Shown here one piece after another: positions 1 to 10,211 of a stretch of 14,783 bases of DNA. Source of the DNA: Spongospora subterranea (taxonomy: Eukaryota; Endomyxa; Phytomyxea; Plasmodiophorida; Plasmodiophoridae). The position numbers and the translations under genes were made by a program. Within the stretch, counting starts at the first letter, position 1. Every line of letters starts with the position of its first letter. The notes beneath the pieces were generated by a model. That model had not been told where the DNA came from. It was given only the letters and a program-made list of their open reading frames with translations, and made no database searches. The stretch spans positions 1 through 14,783 of the forward strand of contig OUQQ01000528.1 of the NCBI GenBank assembly GCA_900404475.1, written 5' to 3'.

Positions 1-630
1 CACACTTATACTGGATCCCTGTGGAATACCATTCTCCTGTCTATGTAATTTAGAATTGGTGTTTCTGTAATTCACCTCAAATACTCTGTTTGTTAGCCAG
101 TCATTAATCAGTAATATCAGATATGGATCTATCCCCATTCTCCTCATTTTCTGGATTAGCAGTGTTCGTTGCACTCTATCGAATGCCTTCATGAAATCGT
201 ATACAATCATTGCGAATTGTTGGTCCTTTGCCGCTGCTAATCCTGCATTATGCAGCAGTCTTAACAGTGCATGTGCTGTGCTGTGGGCTGGTCTACATCC
301 AGATTGGTTATCTGGTATGTGTTTGCTCGCTAGGTGTCTTATTCTATGTTCAATAATTCCTTCCACGATCTTTGCTATGTTAGGCAATAGTGATATCGGT
401 CGATATTCTCCTGGTTTCGCTTTGGGTAATGGCCGTATTTTGGCGATCTTCATTTCCTGTGGAAAGTACCCATTGTCGATAATGTCGGTATTGATTGCCT
501 TTAGAAATGTTTCCTTGATTATGTGATTTGTGTACATATGTTTAATCAAGCTGTTGGGGTTCATCTTGACCTCTTTAGCGATTCGTGCATCGATGTTCTC
601 CATCTGATCCTGAGCAAATTCTGCTTTAAT
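1..630 (-). mobile_element. Non-LTR retrotransposon, reverse transcriptase fragment
   Basis: On the minus strand a single frame is open from 630 to the window edge (210 codons, no stop); it is closed upstream by TGA at 633-631. In order it shows a fingers/palm start (FPQEMKIAKIRPLPK, then YRPISLLPNIAKIVEGIIEHR), motif A as YDFMKAFDRVQ with the catalytic Asp, and the hallmark GIPQGSSISV at the very edge. These are motifs of LINE-type reverse transcriptases; the wording after GIPQGS resembles the I/jockey side of the family, which is only an inference. The catalytic FADD box, thumb, any RNase H and the 3' tail would lie left of the window. No endonuclease domain is visible to the right, so the copy is probably 5' truncated, as is usual for such elements. 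An intact frame suggests a fairly recent insertion. Confidence 0.9.
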
Positions 631-633
631 TCA

Positions 634-3450
634 AGTTGTTGGTCGAATTCGAAAGTGCAGAAACGTCGAAAATCTTCGTGAAGTGGCATTGCTTCGGCAC
701 AGCTCATCTTTTACAAAAAAACGATGCGTTTGCGATTCTAAATCGAGGCTACGACTATAACAAAGTCCTGAGCAGCGGAGATTCAAGCAATATCTACCGC
801 TAAATCAGGAATTTAGATTTACAGACTGTATCGGAGAAGTCTATAGTAAAAACATTTTGGCAAACACGCACGCCATCGTTGGACGGGAAACATTGTCGAC
901 TCAAATAACAGTCTATCAGTCATTGTGAGTTCTTCAAATGCTCGACTAAACAGGTTCGCCTATATCGAATGACCTGAATCGGTTCACAAGTGACAGCCTT
1001 CCCCCTTATAATACTTGATCGGAGAATCTGGAATTATATTGAGTCTAGGCCAGCTAATGTCTTTCAAGCACCCAGAGTGCCTGCATTTTGAAAACAGAAT
1101 CTGCCAAGAGTGTTTGTCAAAAGCGAAATCCCACCAATGAGCAAATGAATGACGCTGTACAACCCACTGTATTATTTGATGATATCTGTTCATGATCATC
1201 CTTTACAGCACAAATATCATCAAAAAATGGTTTACTGCATTGGATATAATCATCTCAACAGTGCATTATCATACGTAGAACAAGGGCCCAGTAATCCTGC
1301 AAGAATTGGTCGGCAGCGAACGGTGACATCACGCCACTCATTCTGTTGCTGTGACAGTGCAAATGAACTTGCTCGCCAACGAGGTGGATCTCGAACCGGG
1401 AGCGCAGCGAAAATTGGCCCTTGTCCTGGTACAATGAGACACAGATTAGACGACGATTTCGAATGCCGAAACCATTATTTGACGACATTTCTGCTGCAGT
1501 GGTATAATCAACTTCAAATGGCAGGATTGATCTCGTTTCCTCTCACCTTTCTGTTAACTACAGGAACGAGCCGATGACAAGTACCACATGGGGTGCCTTT
1601 GGGGACGCCCAACCTGAAAACTTCAATGGTATGATACTGTTTGAAGCTTCCAACGATCATCTTACGATAAAGCCCAATCAAGACTGAGCCTTACTATTAG
1701 AAGTTCGTCGATTGTGAGAGGGAATGACGAATGAGGAAAAACGCAGGTGGACAACAACGTGAAAGTGTAATAAAGTATCATTAAACAAGATGATTCGACA
1801 CAATCGAATCATCTGCAAGTCGCGACTTCAGGAGTGGAAACACGACCCAACGCCGGAACCTGGAGGCGGGAGTCAAGGTGATGGTGACACTTGGAACGAG
1901 AAGGCGACCCTTAGACAATATCATGACATCACCCCCCTCCTCGACAAGCGGATGCCAGACGCTTGACCAGGAATCATACGAACAACCTTAGGGACAGCGG
2001 GATCGTCGGACGCAAACGTGGCGCGGCACATGATCGAAGGGATCCGAAGAGAGGGATCAGGTAAGGCCGGGTGGCTGTGACGAAACAGATCAACCTGTTC
2101 AGGAACATCTTGGCAGATTGTGGAAGCGGGCTCCCACGAACGGTCGGAGAAGCCCTAACCAGCCAAATCAATCACATATTGCAGCTTACGCCGAAAATAT
2201 GGCGAGTCCAGAATGGCTTGGCCCACTGCAATGAGTCGCCAACTTATCAGATGGCGATATCTCCACCAGCAATTGCAATGTTTTATGCTTCGATAACTAT
2301 GAAATACATGGGCGTATGTTTGCTTGCGCCAATGTATTGATTCGATGTTATCGTCAAGTACCCAGTCGAATCCCTGAACAGGGTCCACAATCACATGATT
2401 GGTTTATGTCTGACTGCATAGATCGATTGCATGACTTTGAGCCAAGAAGGGACAAGGGCGGATCATGATTTGGCATATCGCGATTGTCACTCAATAAAGC
2501 AGACGCCCTTGGCGGAATCTGTACCAAACAAGAAAGTCTCCGACTCTCATAAATTCATTGCGAAAAGATGATCGAAACCGAAGAAGACCCTAACTTTGAC
2601 GCTACTGAGGTTTGGGGGAGAAACGTCGACAGTTATGGTTTCCATGATTGATGGATTATTTCGGAGAACTGCTTACAGCTCCAAATAAGCAGTCTCGTCT
2701 GAGGATTGACCTTCATCTTATGATGCTTGACAATAACAGATCAAACTGCACATACACCAAGCCCATTGTTTAGATTCGCCAAACACCTGCTGCCAAAACA
2801 AAACTGTGTCATCACACGTGACGTCAGTACATTTAAGTAAATTCTGCATATTACTGTCCCTTTTTGAGCCGAAAGCTGTTGAGTCGCGTTGCCTTTATTA
2901 TTTACTTTCGTAGTTTTTGGGTAATTGTTTACTTTTACATAGGGGCGGCGGTTAACAGTTGAAATTATTCCCAATACCACATAGAGGATGTCGAGGTTGG
3001 TATTGACCAACTCTATATTGTTGACGGCCGTTGTTTGTAAACCCCTGTATATTTGCCATGGCGAAACGACCAACCAAGACTCTGAAAATATTCAACCAAC
3101 CAACAAATCTGAATCGTGACACAGTTGTGTATTTATAATCATCACATATTCCATCATGAAAACACAATTAGATTGGCCGATTAGCAAAGATAACCTTACT
3201 GAAATAATATTAGGACAATGAAGCATAGTTCTTGTGTTTGTATGTTCAATCCCCTATTATTTGTTCGGAAGTCCGCCACGGTGTCCGAAAGTCCGAACTC
3301 CTTCGACTTGACGATAACCTTGCGCCGGCAATCGTTCATTGTGATTTCGTCACGATTCTTTCAATACCAAGAATCATGTCGATATCGCCGTATGATCAGT
3401 GATGACACAACCTTCTCTATCTTCTTTCTATACTGCATGTACAGTGAAGA
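634..3450. other. Intergenic stretch, no supported gene
   Basis: Several open frames exist here (the longest is 142 codons at 1149-1577, plus) but none has a recognisable motif, a matching splice partner or a protein-like composition. About 1800-2160 is visibly richer in G and C than its flanks and could be the remnant of a repeat. A short perfect hairpin lies at 1788-1814. Nothing else is supported. Confidence 0.6.
1788..1814. repeat. Perfect 11-bp hairpin
   Basis: The arm AGATGATTCGA (1788-1798) is exactly complementary to TCGAATCATCT (1804-1814), with a 5-nt loop CACAA. It stands alone in non-coding sequence. There is no flanking U-run or gene end that would give it a role. Confidence 0.8.
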
Positions 3451-3509
3451 CAACTAGTTTCCCTTGGCTGTCTGAGATCATCGAATCAATTCCAATTCAT
3501 GAAATAGAT

Positions 3510-3537
3510 CAAGTTCATGTTCATGTGTGTGAACTTG
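3510..3537. repeat. Short inverted repeat
   Basis: CAAGTTCA (3510-3517) and TGAACTTG (3530-3537) are perfect inverted copies around a 12-nt loop. The site lies in the non-coding stretch before the calpain gene. Its function is unknown. Confidence 0.7.
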
Positions 3538-3672
3538 TCTAGGTTTCATGTCTCAACACTCAATGATGAACTAATCGATTTCAGACTAGAGTTTCTGAGC
3601 TTTTCTGCGGAAAGGTGTTGACGACTCAATTGATTACAACTTCTGAGAGTGTTTTCATACCATGATCATCCT

Positions 3673-3834
3673 TGATATGGTTATCATGAAATGTCCAATT
3701 GCATTATGAATATCGATGATTATAACTTTATATCTGTCAATCCACTGACCGTCGGAATGATGACCCAATATAATACCTCTAAGAAGTAATGAGATCATTC
3801 ATATTGCACTGGACATTTCTCGATAAACATGTCA
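3673..3834. repeat. Imperfect foldback repeat (MITE-like)
   Basis: The left arm 3673-3711 and the right arm 3797-3834 are imperfect inverted copies of about 38-39 nt. They share an identical core GAAATGTCCA / TGGACATTTC and, beyond one or two indels, matching outer and inner parts. The intervening segment is 85 nt. The structure could be a small non-autonomous foldback element or a stem-loop-forming intergenic element. No clear target-site duplication was seen, and no protein is encoded. Confidence 0.65.
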
Positions 3835-4070
3835 ACACTTTATCCGTTTTTTTTGTGTACAACCTATCGCCAGCACAGTTTTGACTCTTGCTCCCAAAGT
3901 CGTCCATCGTTCGTCTGGATATTTAATGATTTATTCAAAGCTTGATCGACACCGCTGAGAGTATAATGGTAGATTGTCCACATCCTTGATGAACTTGGTA
4001 ATGCAGATTGGTGAGCGTGTAGTCTCGGCGCTGATTACCAGCATCGATGGGGAGTAGTCGCGTGCCCCTT

Positions 4071-4078
4071 TATAATAT
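4071..4078 (+). promoter_or_regulatory. TATA-like element upstream of calpain
   Basis: TATAATAT lies 31 bases before the calpain ATG. At the usual TATA-to-start distance, transcription would begin only a few bases before the ATG, giving a very short leader. The site is inferred from position and sequence alone and may be chance in AT-containing DNA. Confidence 0.3.
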
Positions 4079-4108
4079 CCAGCCGTTCCGCCTTCATCTC
4101 CTTATGGA

Positions 4109-6322
4109 ATGTCGCTCTTGAATATGTCTCCTGAACCCGTTCCTTTTAACGACGCTGATGATGATCTATCGGTGATCTTATCTGAATCGGATCCCTATAC
4201 TGATCCGTCTTTCACGACCGCGACTCGCTTCGACTTCAGTCGTCTGAACAGGGTTCGACTCCATTGGCGTCGTCCTGTCCAATTATCATCTAATCCATTG
4301 CTATTCGGTGATTTTATTCACCCATCCCTCATTCGCCAAGGCCGAATCGGGAACTGTTTCTTCATCGCCGCTCTATCTCTTCTATGTAAAAACCCCCTAT
4401 AACTTCGTTAGTTTCATTCGATTAAATTCCCGACGAATTCAGGTTCATACCCAGACGATATTCGCCGACTCTTTCTGACTCCAGATCTCAACCCTCAAGG
4501 TGCTTATTGTCTGCAGTTCTTCCGCAATGGAGAATGGGAAAATGTCATGATTGACGACCAATTGCCAACTTGTAAACAGAAGGGCGGTGATTATCGATTA
4601 ATATTAGGGCGATCAACCCGATCTGATATTTTCTGGGTGTCGATCATTGAGAAGGCGTATGCGAAGTTCTATCGATCCTATGCTGCGATTAGCGGTGGGA
4701 ATATCAGTGAAGCTCTCGTGGACCTGACCGCCGCCCCCGTACAGGATTACAATATCAGGGCGAGCGGATTCAAGAGTAGGGCCTTCTTCCTGGGCCTGAT
4801 GGCAGATATCGACCAAGGAGCGCTGGTCGGATGCGCCATGTGCTGTCAAGACCCAGAGCAGCAGGTTGAGATCGCTTCCAATAGCGACGACAGTGACGAT
4901 GACGAACGTGCCGATGGGATCCAGATCAATCACGCCTACTCAATAGTGAAAGTGGTGAAAGCGATGATTGACGGTTATTGTTGGCCAGGAACGCGAATTC
5001 AGTCAGAATTGAGGTGTTTTATGTTTGCGTTTAGGAAGTGATCGCCGAATGTTGTTGATCAAAAATCCACAAGGAGCCGGATCACGCTCGGTCTACACTG
5101 GCCGCTATTCTAATCCCGATCTGTGGTCGGATCAAGCCAAATCTGTTCTGGGAACCGGCAGTATTTCCCATGGACTGTTTTGGGCAACGTGGAAAGAGTT
5201 CCGCGATCAGGTGTTTTTCGTTAATTCCAACACTTCAAGCAACGTCCAAATTCGGCATTAACCGGATTATAGTTTAATCGAGTCTACGTCTGTCGTCGCG
5301 ATATATCGTCAACGTGTAGTCGAGGGGCGATATCTGGTTCATGGACGACATCTGGTGGTTGTTCGAATTACGCCAGTTGGCGATCCAACCCAACGTATCG
5401 CCTTGATGATGATGTTCGCGCCCTGACTTTGCAACAGCCCGACCGGCGATTATTGTCGGGAACCGGGCCGATTTCCTATCCCATGATTGGAATCACAATC
5501 ATCGCGTTGGACATGAGACTTCCGAATGGGTTCGAGATTCCTCTGATGAGTTGTTGTTGGTTTAGTTGCCCGATTCCCGAAGACAACCCGTTTCTATCGT
5601 CAAGTTCGGGTCGATATACGATATACGGGAGGACTTCGTTCTGGAATAAACGCGACATATCAATTGTGATCCCATCGGATTGGCCAAGACCACTAGTCGC
5701 TGTTCCATCATTTCATGATCCTGGATTAACAGGTCAGATATCAGATCATTCTGATCGGTTCCCTGTTGACGGTGATGTTTCAACGTTCGATGATTTCTTA
5801 GGGGATTTTATATTGAACACGTATTCGACTGATGGGTCTGGTGTTCGTGCTCGGGACTATTCCTTAATTGAGCTGGAGTTTGATGGCGAATGGGATCAGA
5901 CCTCATCTGGTGGTGGACTACTATCACCCACATTCAACGCAAATCCCAAATATCTCATCTCGCTCGATGGCCAACAACACCAATTACCAGAACAGATCAC
6001 GTTGTTTATTGGATTACGACAACTTCGAGCGGATCGGGATGCCATCGGAATCAACGTCGTGAGGAAAGGTGCTTACGCTTTGAAGGCGTTGTCAGGCGAT
6101 GAATATCATGGACTTGATCGAAGTTGGTTCATAGATCAGGCTGTCTACTCCCCAAACGAAGAAGTCAATCGGGTCGTCGTTCTTGCCCGAGACCAGTTTC
6201 CATATCTGATCATCCCATCGACCAATCAGTCGCAACGACCGGGTCGATATACTCTCTATATTTACGCCAGGCGACAAGAAATATTCTCATCACGAACCCT
6301 AATCATTGACAAATCACCATAA
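4109..6322 (+). CDS. Atypical calpain: CysPc protease with two tandem C2L domains
   Basis: Exons are 4109-4385, 4443-4973, 5035-5210 and 5273-6322; introns are 57, 61 and 62 nt; the product is 677 aa. Calpains are calcium-regulated cytosolic cysteine proteases. After a short N-terminus ending DPYTDPSF, the catalytic domain shows QGRIGNCFFIAALS with the nucleophile Cys, INHAYSI with the catalytic His, and IKNPQG with the catalytic Asn. The usual Trp of the NPWG motif is Gln here, and the Gly before HAYS is Asn. An acidic run (NSDDSDDDE) sits just before the His motif. FNRVYVCR then leads into a first C2L (calpain domain III) with GGCSNYASWRSNPTYRL, and a second copy follows with SSGGG and NPKYLISL. 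There is no penta-EF-hand domain. This catalytic plus double-C2L layout resembles calpain-7/PalB, but without their N-terminal MIT domains. Each junction restores the conserved frame. Confidence 0.93.
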
Positions 6323-6507
6323 ACGGTCGTCGTAATCTGACAAAACAACCGGGTTTCACCTCAGTTCCACCAGTTTGAGACTTTTTTGTTTGAGCATTCT
6401 CTGCAGTCAGTTCCAGGAAAGGATTGGCAACAGCAGTTCCACCGTTCTTTCAAGTTCGGTTGCATGGTAATCCTAGTCATTGGAGTCACAGGAAGGGGGC
6501 AATCACC

Positions 6508-7008
6508 ATGTATCAAGGGGATCGGGACTCGGACGCCTCCGATCACGACGACGATCGCGGCCGATCGCGACGCGGGATCGATCACCTGCTGAAGGGCGAT
6601 GTCAATCGGAATGCGTTGCCACAGGTCACCGATTGTTGGATCAATTCCGGTCGATGGTTAGCGACATATCAGCTCATCAAATCCTGTGTTTACCTCTATG
6701 TTATCTACATTTGTTGGAATATGTACTGGGTTCAACTGAAATCCTGTAATCTCATCACGTATAAATCCGACTCGATTTGCGCCATATCGAACAAAAACGA
6801 GGCGTGTCATCTAGCCCAGGATTTCCCAATCGATTGCCCTGATTGCTCACTGGGTTTATGCCTGATCCGGTCATCCCCCAGATCAGGTACCTGCATCGGT
6901 TCATTTACTTCCTCTAGTCCATGTCATGATTCCTCATCGTGTCATCCAACCTATACCTATAATTACCATAAATCGATACTCTATCTCGCTGCAATATCTC
7001 TTTGTCAG
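6508..7008 (+). CDS. Possible N-terminal exon(s) of a membrane protein, unresolved
   Basis: The frame starting at the ATG at 6508 is open to 7083. It begins with a charged, Asp/Arg-rich stretch (DSDASDHDDDRGRSRRG), then a likely membrane segment (LIKSCVYLYVIYICW, about 6676-6720). After that comes a Cys/Ser-rich part of uncertain status and a second hydrophobic piece (SILYLAAISLC) ending at CAG followed by GTCAGA, a fair donor at 7009. Only the first 80 or so codons look convincingly like protein; one or more introns of about 50 nt may be hidden in 6730-7000. Codon shadows are open in two other frames here. It may be the front of the gene whose last two exons end at 7841, since orientation and hydrophobic character agree. 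I do not recognise a family. Confidence 0.35.
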
Positions 7009-7186
7009 GTCAGAATCCCAAATTTCCCTTTCAGTTTTTGTTTTCTCAAATGCTTTTTCGTTTTGCAAACATTGTTGTTTTAACAAAAACCAACTGGTTT
7101 CTCAGCTAATTGCGGTTGCAGATGTTGTTGGAATTAGTAGGAGGCTGTAGCACTAGTTCTTTGTCATCGTAAGATCATCGCAATAG

Positions 7187-7841
7187 CGATGATACCGATA
7201 TCGAGTTGATCTGGCAATTGCTTTGTAGATTTTATCATGAGGATTTTGAGATAATGGGTAGAGCTGCTAAAGGCCATGTCGCTTTGACCAAGATAATCCC
7301 ATATCTGACTACAGCAATGCATCTGATTAACGGGTTCACTATTGTCTACGCTTGGCTCATCTATCGAGACTTAAACATGAATTGTGTCAGTGCCATAAGT
7401 CTCCCCTTCTGCATTCTTTGACCGAATTCTGCTCAGAACCAGTTGGCCAACACGGCTGGTGATGTTGTTCTTTCAGATTTCAAGCAATTATGTCTAGGAA
7501 TGTTAATAGGATGGTTTATATTCGTTATTGTTGGATATCATGTGCGAAAGAACTATAAAGTATCTGGGGATATGTATTTCCCCACTACCGAACCTAATCC
7601 TGTTATCTGTTGTTTCGACCTTGAGTGCACATCACGAATGGCGCAACGCGAGCCAAGATGTCTGTCAGGAATGTATTCTTGCTCGCTATTAACATTCCCT
7701 GATCGAGGATGCGAGATCTGTGGGATGAATAGGATTCCCAAAATGGTGATGAAGCTGGGAGAGCTCGTTTTCCGAGGGTATGTGTTCCTTGGGCAGTTGG
7801 GCCTCAAATACCTGAGAGAAATACATCATTTCGGACCGTAA
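7187..7841 (+). CDS. Unrecognised multi-pass membrane protein, 3' exons
   Basis: Two exons fit together: one from about 7187 (preceded by CAATAG) to 7385, and 7437-7841, separated by a 51-nt GT..AG intron (7386-7436) that keeps the frame in phase 0. The product reads from DDTDIELIWQLL onward. It has two hydrophobic segments, one around LTTAMHLINGFTIVYAWLIY and one around LCLGMLIGWFIFVIVGYHV, followed by a Cys-rich tail (CCFDLECTS, RGCEICGMNR). Its 5' boundary is uncertain: the same frame is open upstream to an ATG at 7122 except for a TAA at 7170-7172. An AATAAA signal lies 18 nt after the stop. It may belong with the coding sequence that starts at 6508. No family was recognised. Confidence 0.5.
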
Positions 7842-7858
7842 TCACCTGTCTTAATCGT

Positions 7859-7864
7859 AATAAA
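7859..7864 (+). terminator. Poly(A) signal AATAAA (plus-strand gene)
   Basis: A canonical AATAAA begins 18 nt after the stop codon of the plus-strand membrane-protein gene ending at 7841, as expected for its 3' end. Confidence 0.5.
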
Positions 7865-7984
7865 TCTCCTACAGAAACCGCTTGAATACTCGCAAAGATC
7901 CCAAATTTTCATACAGACAGGAGGTCCAATCGAAATGTGAATAGAACTCTGAATCACGTCGTAGAGAGGACAAACATTCAAGTT

Positions 7985-7990
7985 TTTATT
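7985..7990 (-). terminator. Poly(A) signal AATAAA for LC8
   Basis: On the minus strand AATAAA occurs about 100 nt after the LC8 stop codon. It lies between the two convergent genes and is the nearest downstream signal for LC8. Confidence 0.45.
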
Positions 7991-8088
7991 TATAACAGAC
8001 ATATAGTAGTGAATAATACAGAATTCCCAGCCTATAAAAACATTTAGTTCGAATAAAGAAAAACAGCAATATGCGAAAACAGACCGGA

Positions 8089-8774
<686 letters not shown>

Positions 8775-10034
8775 TCAATATCGGCGAATAGCCTTGTTTC
8801 GTAGAGTGCGCCTATATAGGCCGAATGCTGTTGCAGCGGCAGCGCTTATAATAAGTCCTCGCTGAAATGTGGTTAACTTGTTACCAGAAGGAATGACAGG
8901 TGAGGTAGTTCGTTGACCCTCATCTGCAGCAACATGTGGTAATTGTCTTCGAGGCCGAAGATTGGCATATACGTTGCCGCTGATCGACCTTTGTCACATT
9001 GTAAATCACGACCATTCACATCATCAAAATTGATCTTACAAAGCCGAAAGAAAAACTAATGCCTGAAGCAGCTTAAACGTAGCTCCACGAGCGGTTCTTG
9101 ATTTCACAACTTGAAACAGTGAGATAGCGGTGAAAAATGAGACCACCGTTCGATAATGTGAAAGACTTAAGCGAATCAAAGGATTTTGACGTAAATACAT
9201 ATCGAAAAACGTTGCTGCCAAAGAACGAATACGTCTTTCTGAAACTTCGACTATGATTGGTGTTAAGAATGGCGGTTCTTGTTGCAGATTCGGACAAACA
9301 GGAGCTGCAGTCACATCGCGAGGACGAAGAAACCTCGCCCGCACGTGAGCCGGTAGAATAAGGTCTGAAATGACTCGAGGCACGAGATTGATGATTCCAG
9401 GATGGGTTAATGTCGTGCGGACTGGGGCAGGGAGTCGTGAAATGGCGTGCTGAGCGTGATCAGGGTCCATTCTCAAACCGACCACAAGCGCTGCGTCAGC
9501 AACATCACCGGTTACATGCCAGATTTTTTGGGCAACGTCTAAAATGCTCCTATTGAAGAAAAAGGTTGAACAGAATGAAATCACGCCACTTTTATAGATC
9601 GTACATATTAACTAAAGAATCTTGAACACGCATAGGAAGCAGAGACGCAACGCCACGTGATTGGGCGAAAAACAGACCGGCAGCAAACAAAGAGGTAATC
9701 GATAGAATGAGTAATGCAGCACCCGAACGCATGTCGGAGGGCATAACCGACCAAATTGTCACGAACCCAGATATTAACGATACGAAAGCAATCAGCAGGA
9801 GTGCAATCATGGGCATCATTATCGAGAAGGGCTTGAAGCCCTTTGACATGATTCGACTGTCAAAACAATTCAACTTATCACTTTCCTCTTTTGATCGAAT
9901 AAGAAGCGGTCTCACAACTCTAGGTGATATAGTTAATCAAGCGGTGACTGGTCAAGTCCCACTCCTCACTCAGCGACATGTTACTCCATCCCCCTTTCTC
10001 TGTGGCGGCGGAACTCCGCTGTGAGCGACACCAT
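8775..10034 (-). CDS. Unrecognised 362-residue membrane protein
   Basis: There are four exons on the minus strand: 10034-9985, 9919-9605, 9549-9040 and 8988-8775, with introns of 65, 55 and 51 nt. Every junction is phase 2 and keeps the frame. The start is the ATG reading MVSLTAEFRRHRERG; a longer GTG-started reading of exon 2 is rejected because that exon joins cleanly to this ATG exon. The protein has a basic N-terminus, then two adjacent membrane segments (MMPMIALLLIAFVSLISGF and SGAALLILSITSLFAAGLFF), and a long soluble middle part with conserved-looking DVAQKIWHVTGDVADAALV. It ends with hydrophobic stretches (VVSFFTAISLFQVV, KLLQALVFLSAL) and a C-terminal single span (GLIISAAAATAFGLYRR) with a basic tail, reminiscent of organelle-membrane proteins. 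The last acceptor could alternatively be 9 nt further on (CAG). I know no family that fits. Confidence 0.8.
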
Positions 10035-10168
10035 GCCACGGCCCACCGCCCACCATCAATAGAGAATCAATAGAATTCCCAATCAGGGCAGTAATAAGAG
10101 CGGGGGTGACGAAAATTCGCGGCTTCTATACTCCTGTTTCGCTGGGGCTTTTTAAACTTCAACGAAAT

Positions 10169-10174
10169 TTTATT
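10169..10174 (-). terminator. Poly(A) signal AATAAA for TEX9
   Basis: On the minus strand AATAAA lies 38 nt beyond the TEX9 stop codon, in an AT-rich patch before the start of the 362-residue membrane-protein gene. Confidence 0.5.
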
Positions 10175-10211
10175 ATTTTATAATTAGGTTTGCATCTCAT
10201 TATATGCAGCT

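Noticed and set aside
1149..1577. Longest open frame in the left intergenic stretch (142 codons)
   Set aside because: No recognisable motif, an unconvincing composition, a competing open frame on the other strand (1488-1255) and no splice partner.
2741..3167. Overlapping minus-strand open frames
   Set aside because: Low-complexity Asn/Val-rich readings without motifs, consistent with chance frames in intergenic DNA.
9036..9584. Reading the 182-codon minus frame as a stand-alone gene
   Set aside because: It has intron sequence at both ends: the acceptor at 9550 and the GTAAGA donor at 9039 link it to flanking exons in frame.
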